Origin: Escherichia hormaechei_A
GTDB taxonomy: Bacteria > Pseudomonadota > Gammaproteobacteria > Enterobacterales > Enterobacteriaceae
Direction: 5' to 3'
DNA: 64,000 bases
Assembly (NCBI GenBank): GCA_042434945.1
Contig: CP170191.1
Coordinates: 3,472,001 to 3,536,000 of the forward strand
Below the pieces are notes generated by a model. It worked only from the letters and a program-made list of their open reading frames with translations. It ran no database searches and was not told the origin of the DNA. Positions within the stretch are counted from its first letter, which is position 1. Each line of letters starts with the position of its first letter. Positions 25,742 through 34,946 of the stretch are shown one piece after another. Position numbers and translations under genes: made by a program.

Positions 25742-27007
25742 TTATCGTGTTGACGTTTCTGCTACGTTCAGCGCACGAGCCCCGCGCCATTTGCTCTGAC
25801 AGGCGGATAACGTAAAAGCAGAAATAAGGGTAAAGGTCAGCGCCGTTGCGCCCATGATGATATAGGTGTGCTCAAAGCCAATACGGTCATACATATAGCC
25901 GGCAGGGGAAGAGACCACCACGTTGCCAACGTAGAGCATCGCCTGATAGCCGAGTAAATACATGGTGGCATTGACGCGCTTGTCGAAATGCTCGGCGATA
26001 TATTTAAATACTGACACCAGCAGGAGACAAATTTCCAGACCGTACAGCGGCTTAAGCACTGAAATTAACAGGTGTGAATCACACATGCCGGAAATAATCA
26101 GACGCGCCCCAACCACCAGCCCGACAATTAACAGCCCGCGTTTGGCGCCAATAAAGTTCACAAACAGCGGGACCACCATATACATGACAAATTCCATGCC
26201 CGACTGTACGGTCCCGAGATAGCCGAATACGGCGTTGCCCTCATGAATATCATCGAAGAAGGTGACGAAATAGCGCGAGAATTGCTGCTCGGCGATAAAC
26301 ATCATCCACGCCACGCCCGCCACGTACAGGCAGAAGGCCCAGAATTTGCGGTTACGCAGCAGGGCGTAAACGTCAGACGGGGCTATTTTCTCTTTCGTCA
26401 GCACCTCGCCTGCGTGAGCGGAGTTAGTGTTCACTTTCAGGCTCAGAAGGACAATCAGCATCACCACCGACGCCACGCTGCCGAGAATAAAGTTATACGC
26501 CGGTGAGAGGTTGAACAGCAGGCCGGAGAAAGATGACGCCACCGCCCAACCGAGCGATCCCCACATACGGATCTGCCCGAACTCCATGCCATTCAAACGG
26601 CTAAAGCGGTCGGAATAGGATTCACACGCCGCCACGCCCGCGTACCAGGCAAAGCTTAAATAGAGCGCGCCGATAATAATCCCCAGCAGGGTATTAGACA
26701 TTAACAGCGGCTGGTAAACATAAATAAAGAATGGCGCCATCAGGGCCGACATGATCACCACAAAATAGAGCAGATATTTGCTCATGCCGATCTTATCGAG
26801 AATATAGCCGTAGATCGGCTTGAGAATAACGGAGAATATCCCGTTCACCGCAAAGACGGTTCCAATCACCGATCCGCTCAGGTTGGCTTTCTGACCGAGC
26901 CAGATCGCCAGCAGACCAATACTGGCAGACCAGGTAAAGAAATAGAGAAAGATAAAGCTGCTGATTTTGTAATATTCAGTTCTGTTGGTTGTCGATGTGC
27001 TTTTCAT
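25742..27007 (-). CDS. LacY-type oligosaccharide:H+ symporter (MFS)
   Basis: A 421-residue permease with 12 predicted membrane helices, related to the oligosaccharide:H+ symporter family (LacY, RafB): the N-terminal FLYFFTWSASIGLLAIWL, KPIYGYILDKIGMSKYLL and GQIRMWGSLGWA segments align with LacY. GAGGATGAT precedes the ATG. It sits between a DUF2264 gene and GH88 in a compact operon, so it probably imports an unsaturated uronate-containing oligosaccharide. Confidence 0.87.
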   Translation of the reverse strand: MKSTSTTNRTEYYKISSFIFLYFFTWSASIGLLAIWLGQKANLSGSVIGTVFAVNGIFSVILKPIYGYILDKIGMSKYLLYFVVIMSALMAPFFIYVYQPLLMSNTLLGIIIGALYLSFAWYAGVAACESYSDRFSRLNGMEFGQIRMWGSLGWAVASSFSGLLFNLSPAYNFILGSVASVVMLIVLLSLKVNTNSAHAGEVLTKEKIAPSDVYALLRNRKFWAFCLYVAGVAWMMFIAEQQFSRYFVTFFDDIHEGNAVFGYLGTVQSGMEFVMYMVVPLFVNFIGAKRGLLIVGLVVGARLIISGMCDSHLLISVLKPLYGLEICLLLVSVFKYIAEHFDKRVNATMYLLGYQAMLYVGNVVVSSPAGYMYDRIGFEHTYIIMGATALTFTLISAFTLSACQSKWRGARALNVAETSTR

Positions 27008-27038
27008 ATCATCCTCGCCGGGGTGTAGGGCCAGATTT

Positions 27039-28853
27039 TTATAATGTGAACGACAGCTTACGTTCGCTTCCGGGTTCGCGAATCACGACCTGGTTATGGG
27101 TTATATTCAGCTGCGGCGTCGCCGCAGCGGGCTGTTTTCCGCCAGCCAGAACGGCGCAACAGAGCCAGCTTTCCCCTTGCGGGAGGTCAGCTTTCAACAG
27201 CGGAATGGAGGCGCACTCCGCAAACATAATGCTGCTGTTCGGCGGCGTGACGATGCTGTCTGGCTGGCGCTGAATGATCGGCGAAAGATCGACAATGACG
27301 CTGCTGCCGTTTTCAGCCAACAGATAACAACCGCGTTCGCGCACCTGGTGGGCGGTTTTCATCACCGCAAAGCCGCCCTCGACGGTTTGCAGAGTGCGCG
27401 CGCTGTTGATACGGTGCAGGCGCAGGTGCCACTCCCCGAACGGGATCTGCCAGGTCGCAATCTGCACGTCGCGCCACGGCAACCAGCGCGAGAAAATGTA
27501 ATTTTCATCCACCCGAACCTCTTCGCACTCGCGACGACCGCGGAAATAGTCATCTCCGTCCGCCAGCAGCAGCATGGAATCGCAGGCGGCATGCTTCAGG
27601 CCAAAACGCCCGCGCTCAAGGGTGAATCCGAAGCGGCTGGAGTAGGCAAATTTGGTGTATTTCGCTTCGGTGTTGACGTAGTTGTTCAGCTCCAGCTGAC
27701 CGGCGGTGAGCATGACGACGTGCTGCGAATCTTTCGAATGCATCAGGATCTGCTGCGCATGCGGAATCACATGTTTTTCAGCAAGCGCGGGCAGCGGTTG
27801 TTCTTCCGCCTGCCAGAACGGGTGTGCTTCCGGCAGCGCCAGAATCAGATAGGTTTTCAGCGCCCAGTACGGTGAACCGGGGGAGTTGTAATCCTCGCAC
27901 ATCGCCAGGTTCGGATACGCAAACCCCAGGGTAAGAATACCGTCGCGATCGACAATCGACTGCTGCTGCCACCAGCGCAGATGCCGCAGCACAATGCCCT
28001 TCACGATGCCCGGGGTGAAGACGTCCAGTTGAGAAAAGGCCACCGCACTCCAGAAGGCAACCATGGCAAAGCGGTAGGTCAGGCTGCGGCCAAACGGCAC
28101 CGAGGCGCCATCGGCGGCGGACCAGTAGATAAAGTCTTCCGCGAACAGACGCGAGCGCTCGCGCAGCACCTTCGCCCTCGCCTCGTCGTCACTCAGGGTG
28201 GCGTAAATCAGGCCGTAGAAATGGAAAGCCATGGAGATGTAGTAATCTTTCGGGCGGCCGGGACCGTCGGAATACCAGCCATCGCCGAGGTAGTAGGCGT
28301 CCATCAGCGCAAAGCGGTGGTCAATGGCGGCCCGATCGTACGGCAGGCCGGCGCGCTTAAAGCCGAGCTGGACCATAATGGCAAAATAGTTCCAGTTGCT
28401 GTCCGGCATCTGCGCGTCGGTGATTTGGTTGAGCCACGCGTGCAGGTTCATCACCTCGCGCCCGGTAAAGTGCGCGGTGAGTTTATCCCCCAGCAGAGCG
28501 AGCCCCAGACCGTAGGCCGCCATCTCCACCAGACGCTGATCGTACGGGCCAGTTTCACCCCAGTAGCCGCTGCTTTGCGGGTCGGTACCAAGCTTAATGG
28601 CAGTAAGGTACTTCTCGCTGAACGGCGTGCTTTCGCCGGATGCCATCAGCGGAAACAGCCCCCAGAGCGCGCGGGAAAGTCCCTCCATCTGCGCAATATC
28701 CGCGGTGTAATGGGCGCAGGTGTTGCCCAGCGGGAATCGCGAACGGTTCGCCGGAAATTGCGTGTCCAGCGCCTGTAAAAGTGCATTCAACGACGCCACT
28801 ACCTCCTGGCGTGAAGACAACGGATTTGATTTTTCTATGTTTGCCGCCCACAT
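27039..28853 (-). CDS. DUF2264 domain protein
   Basis: A protein of 604 residues with a DUF2264 domain (recognisable in the opening NPLSSRQEVVASLNALL and in GYWGETGPYDQRLVEMAAYGLGLALL). The family is uncharacterised but often sits in polysaccharide-use loci and has an alpha/alpha-toroid-like pattern, suggesting a glycan-active enzyme. The start at 28853 has GAGGG 7 bases upstream; a GTG at 28925 would add 24 residues but has no site near it. No signal peptide, so probably cytosolic. First gene of the operon with the MFS and GH88 genes (31 bp ahead of the transporter). Confidence 0.82.
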   Translation of the reverse strand: MWAANIEKSNPLSSRQEVVASLNALLQALDTQFPANRSRFPLGNTCAHYTADIAQMEGLSRALWGLFPLMASGESTPFSEKYLTAIKLGTDPQSSGYWGETGPYDQRLVEMAAYGLGLALLGDKLTAHFTGREVMNLHAWLNQITDAQMPDSNWNYFAIMVQLGFKRAGLPYDRAAIDHRFALMDAYYLGDGWYSDGPGRPKDYYISMAFHFYGLIYATLSDDEARAKVLRERSRLFAEDFIYWSAADGASVPFGRSLTYRFAMVAFWSAVAFSQLDVFTPGIVKGIVLRHLRWWQQQSIVDRDGILTLGFAYPNLAMCEDYNSPGSPYWALKTYLILALPEAHPFWQAEEQPLPALAEKHVIPHAQQILMHSKDSQHVVMLTAGQLELNNYVNTEAKYTKFAYSSRFGFTLERGRFGLKHAACDSMLLLADGDDYFRGRRECEEVRVDENYIFSRWLPWRDVQIATWQIPFGEWHLRLHRINSARTLQTVEGGFAVMKTAHQVRERGCYLLAENGSSVIVDLSPIIQRQPDSIVTPPNSSIMFAECASIPLLKADLPQGESWLCCAVLAGGKQPAAATPQLNITHNQVVIREPGSERKLSFTL

Positions 28854-29019
28854 CGGTTCGCCCTCGTAATCAACTGCGGCAAAGCATAGTGAATCCGCAA
28901 GGGGCAGAAATGTTAGCCATGTCACAGGCGTGAACGATGAATAAACCTCCAGTTGAGAAAATTTAAAAAGGTGGTTTATAAAGACAGTCAGACGGGAAAA
29001 AGTTGAGTTTTATTGCACT
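28854..29019. promoter_or_regulatory. Divergent promoter region of the sugar operon and its AraC regulator
   Basis: A 166-bp AT-rich gap between the DUF2264 and AraC starts. It must hold both promoters and probably the AraC operators; no repeated half-sites could be fixed by eye. Confidence 0.45.
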
Positions 29020-29859
29020 ATGCGCGACACGCCAACATCCGATCTTCTTGAACTGATCACCCTGAACGATACCGTAGCCTCGTTCAGCCGCCTGTTTGCC
29101 AATACGGTGCGCTACCATCACTGGCATCAGTGTCTGGAGATCCTCTATGTGGAAGAGGGCTTTGGCGTGGCGATTGTCGATAATCGTCACTACACCATGC
29201 GCCCCGGACGACTGTTTTTCTTCCCGCCTTTTACGCTGCACAAGGTCATGGTGGACGAACAGGCGGAGGCAATTTACCGCCGCACCATTATTCATCTCGA
29301 CCAGCACGCGGTGCTGAAGATCCTGCGGGATTTTCCCCAGACCCGGCAGCGCCTGGAGCGGCTGTCACGCCGTGGCGGCGAAGCGTGGGTCGCCGATTTA
29401 GCCCACTGTCACCACCATATCCACCATCTGTTTAGCTGCTATAAACCGCCGATGAACGGCGAGAGCATCGCCAGCCTGCTGATCGGCCTGTTCGCGATGC
29501 TCCCCGACGATCGCGACGGTGAGCCGGGCAACAGCCAGGGGATCGCCAGCCAGGTAATGTCCTGGCTCGACGAGCATTATCAGGAGAAATTTCGTCTGGA
29601 TGCGCTGGCCGAAGAGCTGGGTAAATCGCGCAGTTACGTATCGCGAAAATTCCATGCGGAAACGGGCGAAAAAATTCACGACTACCTGAACACGCTAAGG
29701 TTGCGTAAGGCGTGCGAGTGTTTACTCCACACGGATTCGAGCGTGCGTGACATTGCCGCACAGGCGGGATTTTCCGACGTGACGTGGTTTATCAGCGCAT
29801 TTAAAAAGGGGATTGGCGAGACGCCGTTGCAGTACAGGAAGAACCATCGTGCGGTTTGA
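29020..29859 (+). CDS. AraC-family regulator of the GH88/DUF2264 operon
   Basis: A 279-residue regulator with an N-terminal cupin sugar-binding domain (about residues 20-95: HWHQCLEILYVEEG ... RPGRLFFFPPFTLHKV) and C-terminal tandem helix-turn-helix (about 180-275: LDALAEELGKSRSYVSRKFHAE, AAQAGFSDVTWF). It is divergent from the sugar operon, which is the usual arrangement for a local activator. No clear Shine-Dalgarno precedes the ATG. Host-specific; absent between ygiN and parE in E. coli. Confidence 0.87.
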   Translation: MRDTPTSDLLELITLNDTVASFSRLFANTVRYHHWHQCLEILYVEEGFGVAIVDNRHYTMRPGRLFFFPPFTLHKVMVDEQAEAIYRRTIIHLDQHAVLKILRDFPQTRQRLERLSRRGGEAWVADLAHCHHHIHHLFSCYKPPMNGESIASLLIGLFAMLPDDRDGEPGNSQGIASQVMSWLDEHYQEKFRLDALAEELGKSRSYVSRKFHAETGEKIHDYLNTLRLRKACECLLHTDSSVRDIAAQAGFSDVTWFISAFKKGIGETPLQYRKNHRAV

Positions 29860-29861
29860 CG

Positions 29862-29894
29862 CCCTCACCCCAGCCCTCTCCCACGGGGAGAGGG
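29862..29894. repeat. Enterobacter-type intergenic hairpin
   Basis: CCCTCACCCCAGCCCTCTCC-CACGG-GGAGAGGG copy of the repeat family between the convergent AraC and RpiR genes. Confidence 0.8.
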
Positions 29895-29900
29895 GGAAGA

Positions 29901-30776
29901 TCATCCGCTCTTCTTCCCCGGCTTTAATCCGCGGTGTAACTCGTTGATGCGCTTCATCGACTTGATGGTGCGCTGCGGCTCGGTGGAGGCGACGGACAGA
30001 ATAATCATCTCCAGGCACAGCAGCACCGTGCCGTGCAGCGGGATTTTGCCCTTCTCGCCGCCGCGCGGGACGTGGATCACTACGCTTGCCTCTTTGCTAA
30101 AGCGCGAGTCCGTGGCGTTGGTCAGCAAAATGGTGGGAATACCCAGGCGCTTCGCTTCGCGCAGCGTGGTCTGCCCCTCCCGGTGCGCGGATTTTTGCGC
30201 CATCATTACCAGCACGTCACCGCGCTGTAGGGCAATCAGCTGTTCGGCGAGGCCAATACCGGTGCGGTTGAGCGGGATCGCAGGCAAGCCTATACGGCTA
30301 AACAGTCGCGAGGTGTACTCGGCCAGAATGCCGGATGCGCCAATGCCAAAAATAGCGACCTGTCTCGCCTGCGCCAGCAGCGACACGGCCTGCGCCATCG
30401 CGTAGCGGTTGCCCGGTTCGGACAACACCGCGCAGGTGTGCTGATGGCCTTCCAGCACAAAATCGATGCTCGCGTCGACGTCGCTGGTAAGCGTGTTTAC
30501 CGTGGTGGACATCTTCTCGCTGGAGGTGACCACCGGGCCAAACCACTGCTCCAGGGTCTGCTTGAGATCCCGCAGCCCGCCAAACCCAAGCGCCTGAATG
30601 GCACGCACCACGGTGGCGTCCGAGGTGTGTAGCACAGCGGCAATCTCCATTGCCGTCTGCTCCATAACCGCTTCACGATTTTCATTGATATAGCTCGCCA
30701 CCTGCAGCAGACGCGGCGTCAGCTGGTGCGCCCGCGAGCGGAGGCGGTCGCCGTAGACATCAATTTTTCGGATCAT
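29901..30776 (-). CDS. MurR/RpiR-family regulator, coupled to siderophore operon
   Basis: A 291-residue protein with an N-terminal RpiR helix-turn-helix (about residues 1-75: AAVLHTSDATVVRAIQALGF) and a C-terminal SIS domain (about 125-260: QVAIFGIGASGILAEYTSRL), which normally binds phosphosugars. The ATG at 30776 overlaps the TGA of the upstream binding-protein gene (ATGA), so it is translationally coupled and the last gene of the iron-transport operon. An SIS-type regulator here is unusual, because iron genes are normally under Fur or AraC/sigma control. A longer frame to 30923 overlaps the upstream gene and is rejected. Confidence 0.85.
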   Translation of the reverse strand: MIRKIDVYGDRLRSRAHQLTPRLLQVASYINENREAVMEQTAMEIAAVLHTSDATVVRAIQALGFGGLRDLKQTLEQWFGPVVTSSEKMSTTVNTLTSDVDASIDFVLEGHQHTCAVLSEPGNRYAMAQAVSLLAQARQVAIFGIGASGILAEYTSRLFSRIGLPAIPLNRTGIGLAEQLIALQRGDVLVMMAQKSAHREGQTTLREAKRLGIPTILLTNATDSRFSKEASVVIHVPRGGEKGKIPLHGTVLLCLEMIILSVASTEPQRTIKSMKRINELHRGLKPGKKSG

Positions 30777-31723
30777 CGTGCGGCCTCCGGCAGCGGACGG
30801 CCCGCTATCTGCGACTGCACCTGCGCGGCCATCAGCCCCAGCGAGGCAAATGAATTTGAGATCGCTTCCTCGCGGGAGATGAGCACGTAATGCCCGGTTC
30901 GGCAGGCGTTGAGAAACTGACACCAGCCCGGCATCACCGCATCCATCGCCGCCAGCTCGTCCTGCGGTTTTCCGCCGGTGTCCCCGCGCCAGGTGGCAAA
31001 GACAAAATCAGCATCCAGCTCCGGCAGGCGCTCGGCGCTGACGTCGATGCGCCCGCCCTCCGGGATGCTCTCAATCAGTGGCGGGAACCTGAACCCTGCG
31101 TCGCGCAGCACGCGCCCAAGCGAGTGGTAGCTGTGCATGGCGTTGATTTTGCCCTGATTGGCCTGAATCACCGAGACGGTCAGTTTGCTCGTATCGATGG
31201 TCGCCTTTAGCGCCTCGATCTGCTCCTGATAGCGACGCTCCAGAATCTTCAGCCGCGCCTCTGTCCCGGTAAGCTGCGCCAGCTTGCGGTAGATCTCCGG
31301 CGCACCGCCGTCGAGGTGATCGATACTCACCGTCGGGGCAATTTTTTCCAGCTGTTCGACCGGCGTGTTGCGGGTCGGCTCGGTGATGATAAGATCCGGC
31401 TTCGCCGCGGCGATGGCTTCAATATCGATATCCGCGGTGCCGATGAATGTGATGTCGGAATTATCAAAATCGATGCCCGTCAGCATACCGCTGGAACGCA
31501 GAAAATGGCTGCCGTCCGGTCGGGTGCGGCCATGGCTGGCAACCGGCGGTACGCCAAGCTCGATCAGCGGAATGGTGATATCCAGGTCGTGCAGGGACAC
31601 AATCCGCTTCGGGTTAACCGGCACCACCACGTTGCGGTTCAGGTCGTCAGTAAACGTCTGCGTTGGCTCTGCGGCTCCTACAGCAAAACCCACCAGCACC
31701 AGCATTGCAAAAAATACGCGCAT
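30773..31723 (-). CDS. Siderophore ABC transporter, periplasmic binding protein
   Basis: A 316-residue type III (FecB/FepB/FhuD-like) binding protein with a signal peptide (MRVFFAMLVLVGFAVGAAE) and two lobes; RIVSLHDLDITIPLIELGV and DIDIEAIAAAKPDLII are typical. It would take the ferric siderophore delivered through the TonB receptor and hand it to the two permeases upstream. No lipobox cysteine is seen, so it is soluble in the periplasm. Nine bases separate it from the permease gene. Confidence 0.88.
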   Translation of the reverse strand: MRVFFAMLVLVGFAVGAAEPTQTFTDDLNRNVVVPVNPKRIVSLHDLDITIPLIELGVPPVASHGRTRPDGSHFLRSSGMLTGIDFDNSDITFIGTADIDIEAIAAAKPDLIITEPTRNTPVEQLEKIAPTVSIDHLDGGAPEIYRKLAQLTGTEARLKILERRYQEQIEALKATIDTSKLTVSVIQANQGKINAMHSYHSLGRVLRDAGFRFPPLIESIPEGGRIDVSAERLPELDADFVFATWRGDTGGKPQDELAAMDAVMPGWCQFLNACRTGHYVLISREEAISNSFASLGLMAAQVQSQIAGRPLPEAAR

Positions 31724-31732
31724 TTTTATCCC

Positions 31733-32773
31733 CTAAAATCGATCCCGACGCTGCCAGAGCAGCAGCAGGAAAAACGGTCCGCCAATCAGTGAAATGACAA
31801 TTCCCGCCGGCAGCTGCAACGGGAGAAATGCCAGCCGCCCGACGTTATCCGCCAGCAGCACCAGCAGCGCGCCCAGTACGGCACTTCCCGTCAGCAGTGC
31901 CGTTTGCCCTCCGCGCAGCAGCAGGCGCGCCATGTGCGGGGCAATCAGCCCGACAAAGCCGATACTCCCCACGCAGGAGACGCAGGCCGCGGTGAGCACC
32001 ACGGGGGCAAACACGCGCAGCAGAGCGAGGCGTGAAGTCCGCACGCCCAGCCCCGTCGCAGTGTGGTTGCCGAGCAAGGCTACGTCTGCGGCGCGTGCGG
32101 TAAAGAGCAGCAGCGCAAACGCTGGCACTGTCCAGGCAGCAGCGATGCTGACCAGCGTCCAGCTTGCCGTATGCAGGCTCCCCGCCAGCCACAGCATCGC
32201 CGTCTGGACGTCGCGCACGTCGGCGGTCGTCATAAAGACCCCCATCGCGGCGGCAAACGCCCATGACACGCCGATGCCGATCAGGATGAATCGCGGGCGC
32301 GAGATATCACGCGCCAGCGCCACTACCAGCAGCGCGGTCAGCAGCCCACCGGCCATGCCGATAAGTGGACGCCAGTACGGCCCCAATCCCGGAAACTGAA
32401 AAATCAGCAGCAGCACCGCCGCGCTACAGCCCTCTTTCACGCCGATAAGACCGGGGTCAGCAAGGCCGTTGCGGGTAATGGACTGCATGGCCGCCCCCGC
32501 CATGCCGAGCATCGCGCCGCACAGCACCGCCATCAGCAGGCGCGGCAGGCGGATATCCATCACAATGTAATGCGCATCCGCCGTCAGACGTTCAGGATAA
32601 AACAGCGCACGTCCGATGGCGGAAGCAGGAATGGGCAGCGAACCGTGCGTCAGGCCAAAACTTAGCAGCAGGAGAGCGGCAAGCGATAATACGGCCAGAT
32701 ACAGCAGCGCCCTCGGGCGAACCAGCGCCGAGAAGGAGAAAAATCGTACTGCCCTCAATCCAGCCCGGTTCAT
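31733..32773 (-). CDS. FecCD-family siderophore permease (second)
   Basis: A 346-residue inner-membrane permease of the FecCD/BtuC type with about nine or ten hydrophobic helices. Family features include RLPRLLMAVLCGAMLGMAGAAMQ near the N-terminus and SIGFVGLIAPHMAR near the ATPase-contact loop. The start overlaps the stop of the other permease (ATGA), indicating coupled expression and a heterodimeric channel like FepDG. Confidence 0.9.
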   Translation of the reverse strand: MNRAGLRAVRFFSFSALVRPRALLYLAVLSLAALLLLSFGLTHGSLPIPASAIGRALFYPERLTADAHYIVMDIRLPRLLMAVLCGAMLGMAGAAMQSITRNGLADPGLIGVKEGCSAAVLLLIFQFPGLGPYWRPLIGMAGGLLTALLVVALARDISRPRFILIGIGVSWAFAAAMGVFMTTADVRDVQTAMLWLAGSLHTASWTLVSIAAAWTVPAFALLLFTARAADVALLGNHTATGLGVRTSRLALLRVFAPVVLTAACVSCVGSIGFVGLIAPHMARLLLRGGQTALLTGSAVLGALLVLLADNVGRLAFLPLQLPAGIVISLIGGPFFLLLLWQRRDRF

Positions 32774-33753
32774 TTGAACATCCTTGACGCCATAAGGATA
32801 AAGACCGGCGCGCCGACCAGCGCAGTCATCACGCCGGTTGCCAGCTCATACGGCGTAAACAGCGTACGGGCGGCGATATCCGCCATCAGCAGAACCAGCG
32901 CCCCGCAGAGGGCTGAAAGCGGCACCATCACGCGCAGGTCCACCGATACCAGACGGCGAATCAGCTGCGGCACCACGAGTCCGATAAACCCGATCGGTCC
33001 GGCAACTGAAACCGACGCGCCGCACAGCAGGGCGATGGCCAGCAGCGCGAGCAGGCGCGTTTTCAGCAGCGACACGCCAAGCCCCTGCGCCATTCTCTCG
33101 CCCAGCGCCAGCATGTTCAGCGACGGCGACAGCCAGAGCGCCAGCGCAAAACCCACGGCAGCGGCCCCCGCGGCGCTAGCGATCGTCTCGCCGATGACTC
33201 CCGCCACATCCCCCGCAAGCCAGGTCCGCATGGCCAGCAGCGTCTGTTCATCCAGAATCAACACCGTGGCGGTTATCGATGAGGCAAATGCCGACATTGC
33301 CACGCCGCACAGCGTGACCTTCATCGGCGTGAGACCGGTACGCCCGGATGAGGAGAACGTTAGCACCAGCAAAAAGAGCGCGGCGGCGCCAGCTGCGGCT
33401 ATCAGAGGGCGGCCAAACGGCAGCGACAGCCCGAGGGCACTCGTCAGCACCACCGCCAGCGCCGCCCCTGCATTCAGCCCCAGGATATGCGGCTCGCCGA
33501 GCGGATTGCGGATCACTGATTGCAGCAGCACGCCCGCGACGCCGAGCGCCGCGCCCGCCACCAGGGCGGCGCACAGCCGCATCAAGCGCAGCCTGACGAT
33601 CACGCTATGCTCAAAATTGCGCGGGTCGAAGTGGAAAAATGCGTCTACTACCGTCCGGGGGGCGATAACGCGCGCCCCGATGCTCAGGTGCGCAATCGCG
33701 CCTGCCAGAAGCAGCAGCGTAAAGAGAATAAAGGCCACAGATGTGCGCATCAT
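32770..33753 (-). CDS. FecCD-family siderophore permease (first)
   Basis: A 327-residue paralogue of the next permease, with the same family marks (RLMRLCAALVAGAALGVAG and PIGFIGLVVPQLIRR). It overlaps both neighbours by four bases. Very GC-rich, which generates several long spurious antisense frames. Confidence 0.9.
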   Translation of the reverse strand: MMRTSVAFILFTLLLLAGAIAHLSIGARVIAPRTVVDAFFHFDPRNFEHSVIVRLRLMRLCAALVAGAALGVAGVLLQSVIRNPLGEPHILGLNAGAALAVVLTSALGLSLPFGRPLIAAAGAAALFLLVLTFSSSGRTGLTPMKVTLCGVAMSAFASSITATVLILDEQTLLAMRTWLAGDVAGVIGETIASAAGAAAVGFALALWLSPSLNMLALGERMAQGLGVSLLKTRLLALLAIALLCGASVSVAGPIGFIGLVVPQLIRRLVSVDLRVMVPLSALCGALVLLMADIAARTLFTPYELATGVMTALVGAPVFILMASRMFK

Positions 33754-34562
33754 GGTTTGTCGTCAGCCTGACGGAACGGCATAAAGAACGGCTTGCCGGT
33801 CAGCGGGTTAACCGACATATGCACGTCGACGTCAAACACCGCTTTGATTAGCTCCGGCGTGCAGGCGTCGCCCTCATGCAGTACCCCCTCAACCTTTCCC
33901 TGACGTAAAAAGACCAGCGAATCACCGTAATTCACGGCGAAGTTGAGATCGTGCAGAACCACCACCACGGTGCGCCCGTGCCGGCGCGTCAGCGTGTGCA
34001 GCAGTTCGAGGATCTCCACCTGGTAGCGAAGATCGAGGTACGTCGTGGGTTCATCCAGCAGGATATAGGGCGTTTGCTGCGCCAGCACCATAGCGATCCA
34101 GCAGCGCTGGCGCTGGCCACCGGACAGGCTTTCAACCAGATGATGGGCAAACTCTGCCGTTCCGGTCAGGCGTAACGCCTCTTCCACGGCCCGCTCGTCT
34201 TCCTCGCTCCACTGGCGCATCACGTTCTGCCAGGGGAAACGTCCGCGCGAGACCAGCTCAAATACGGTTAACCCTTCTGGAAGCAGCGGAGACTGCGGCA
34301 GGATCCCGAGCTGGCGGGCGACCGCTTTGGTTGGCTGCGAGTGGATGGCTTTGCCGTCCAGCACCGCGCTGCCGCCGAGCGGCTGAAGCAGCCGTGCGAG
34401 GGTACTTAACAGCGTCGATTTTCCGCAGCCGTTTGCGCCCACCAGAACAGTCATTTTCTGCTGGGGGATCGCAAGGGAGATATCATCAACGATGATTTTT
34501 TTCTGGTAACCCGCGGAGAGGTTCTCAAGAACCAGTCCCGGCTTTTTGATGTAGTGAGCCAC
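33750..34562 (-). CDS. Siderophore ABC transporter ATPase
   Basis: A 270-residue FepC/FhuC-type ATPase: Walker A GANGCGKST, signature LSGGQRQR, Walker B YILLDEPTT with D-loop YLDL, and switch histidine in VVLHDLNF. It probably starts at GTG 34562. First gene of the iron operon, read away from the TonB receptor gene. It powers import of the ferric siderophore into the cytosol. Confidence 0.92.
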   Translation of the reverse strand: MAHYIKKPGLVLENLSAGYQKKIIVDDISLAIPQQKMTVLVGANGCGKSTLLSTLARLLQPLGGSAVLDGKAIHSQPTKAVARQLGILPQSPLLPEGLTVFELVSRGRFPWQNVMRQWSEEDERAVEEALRLTGTAEFAHHLVESLSGGQRQRCWIAMVLAQQTPYILLDEPTTYLDLRYQVEILELLHTLTRRHGRTVVVVLHDLNFAVNYGDSLVFLRQGKVEGVLHEGDACTPELIKAVFDVDVHMSVNPLTGKPFFMPFRQADDKP

Positions 34563-34946
34563 GTGAACGCCAACGTAAGAAAAAAAACCAACAAATAAAA
34601 ATAAAACTCATTCTCTTTTGTGAGTTTGCCGCCGCTCCATGTAGTAGTCAAGCGAAGATACACCCTGTAAAACCCAGGGATAATTGAGCGTCACCGCACA
34701 AATTAAAATTCATTTTTATTAATTATTTTCAATACCTTAAACAAGAAATCGAAGCGTTTTAGCCAGAGAGAAAACTCTGTAGCGAAATTTTTATTTATTC
34801 CATTTACTACTACATGCCCTCATGCTTGAATGATTCTCAATTACAAGTCCGATGCCGTAGAGGCTAACGGACAGAGCGTAAGGGCAATGACTCACACATT
34901 CTTCCGCGAGCATTTCATCGCAGGATATTTTGGGAAAACAGATGTA
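34563..34946. promoter_or_regulatory. Divergent iron-regulated promoter region with Fur-like sites
   Basis: A 384-bp AT-rich gap between the ABC operon and the receptor gene. Two stretches resemble Fur boxes: TGAATGATTCTCAATTACA (about 34,827-34,845; its complement holds GAGAATCATT) and AATAAAACTCATTCTC (about 34,597-34,612; complement GAGAATGAG). They suit repression of both directions by Fur. No other gene is seen. Confidence 0.55.

Noticed and set aside
32774..33784. 336-codon plus-strand frame
   Set aside because: Shadow of the FecCD permease; serine/alanine/proline-rich with no recognizable fold.
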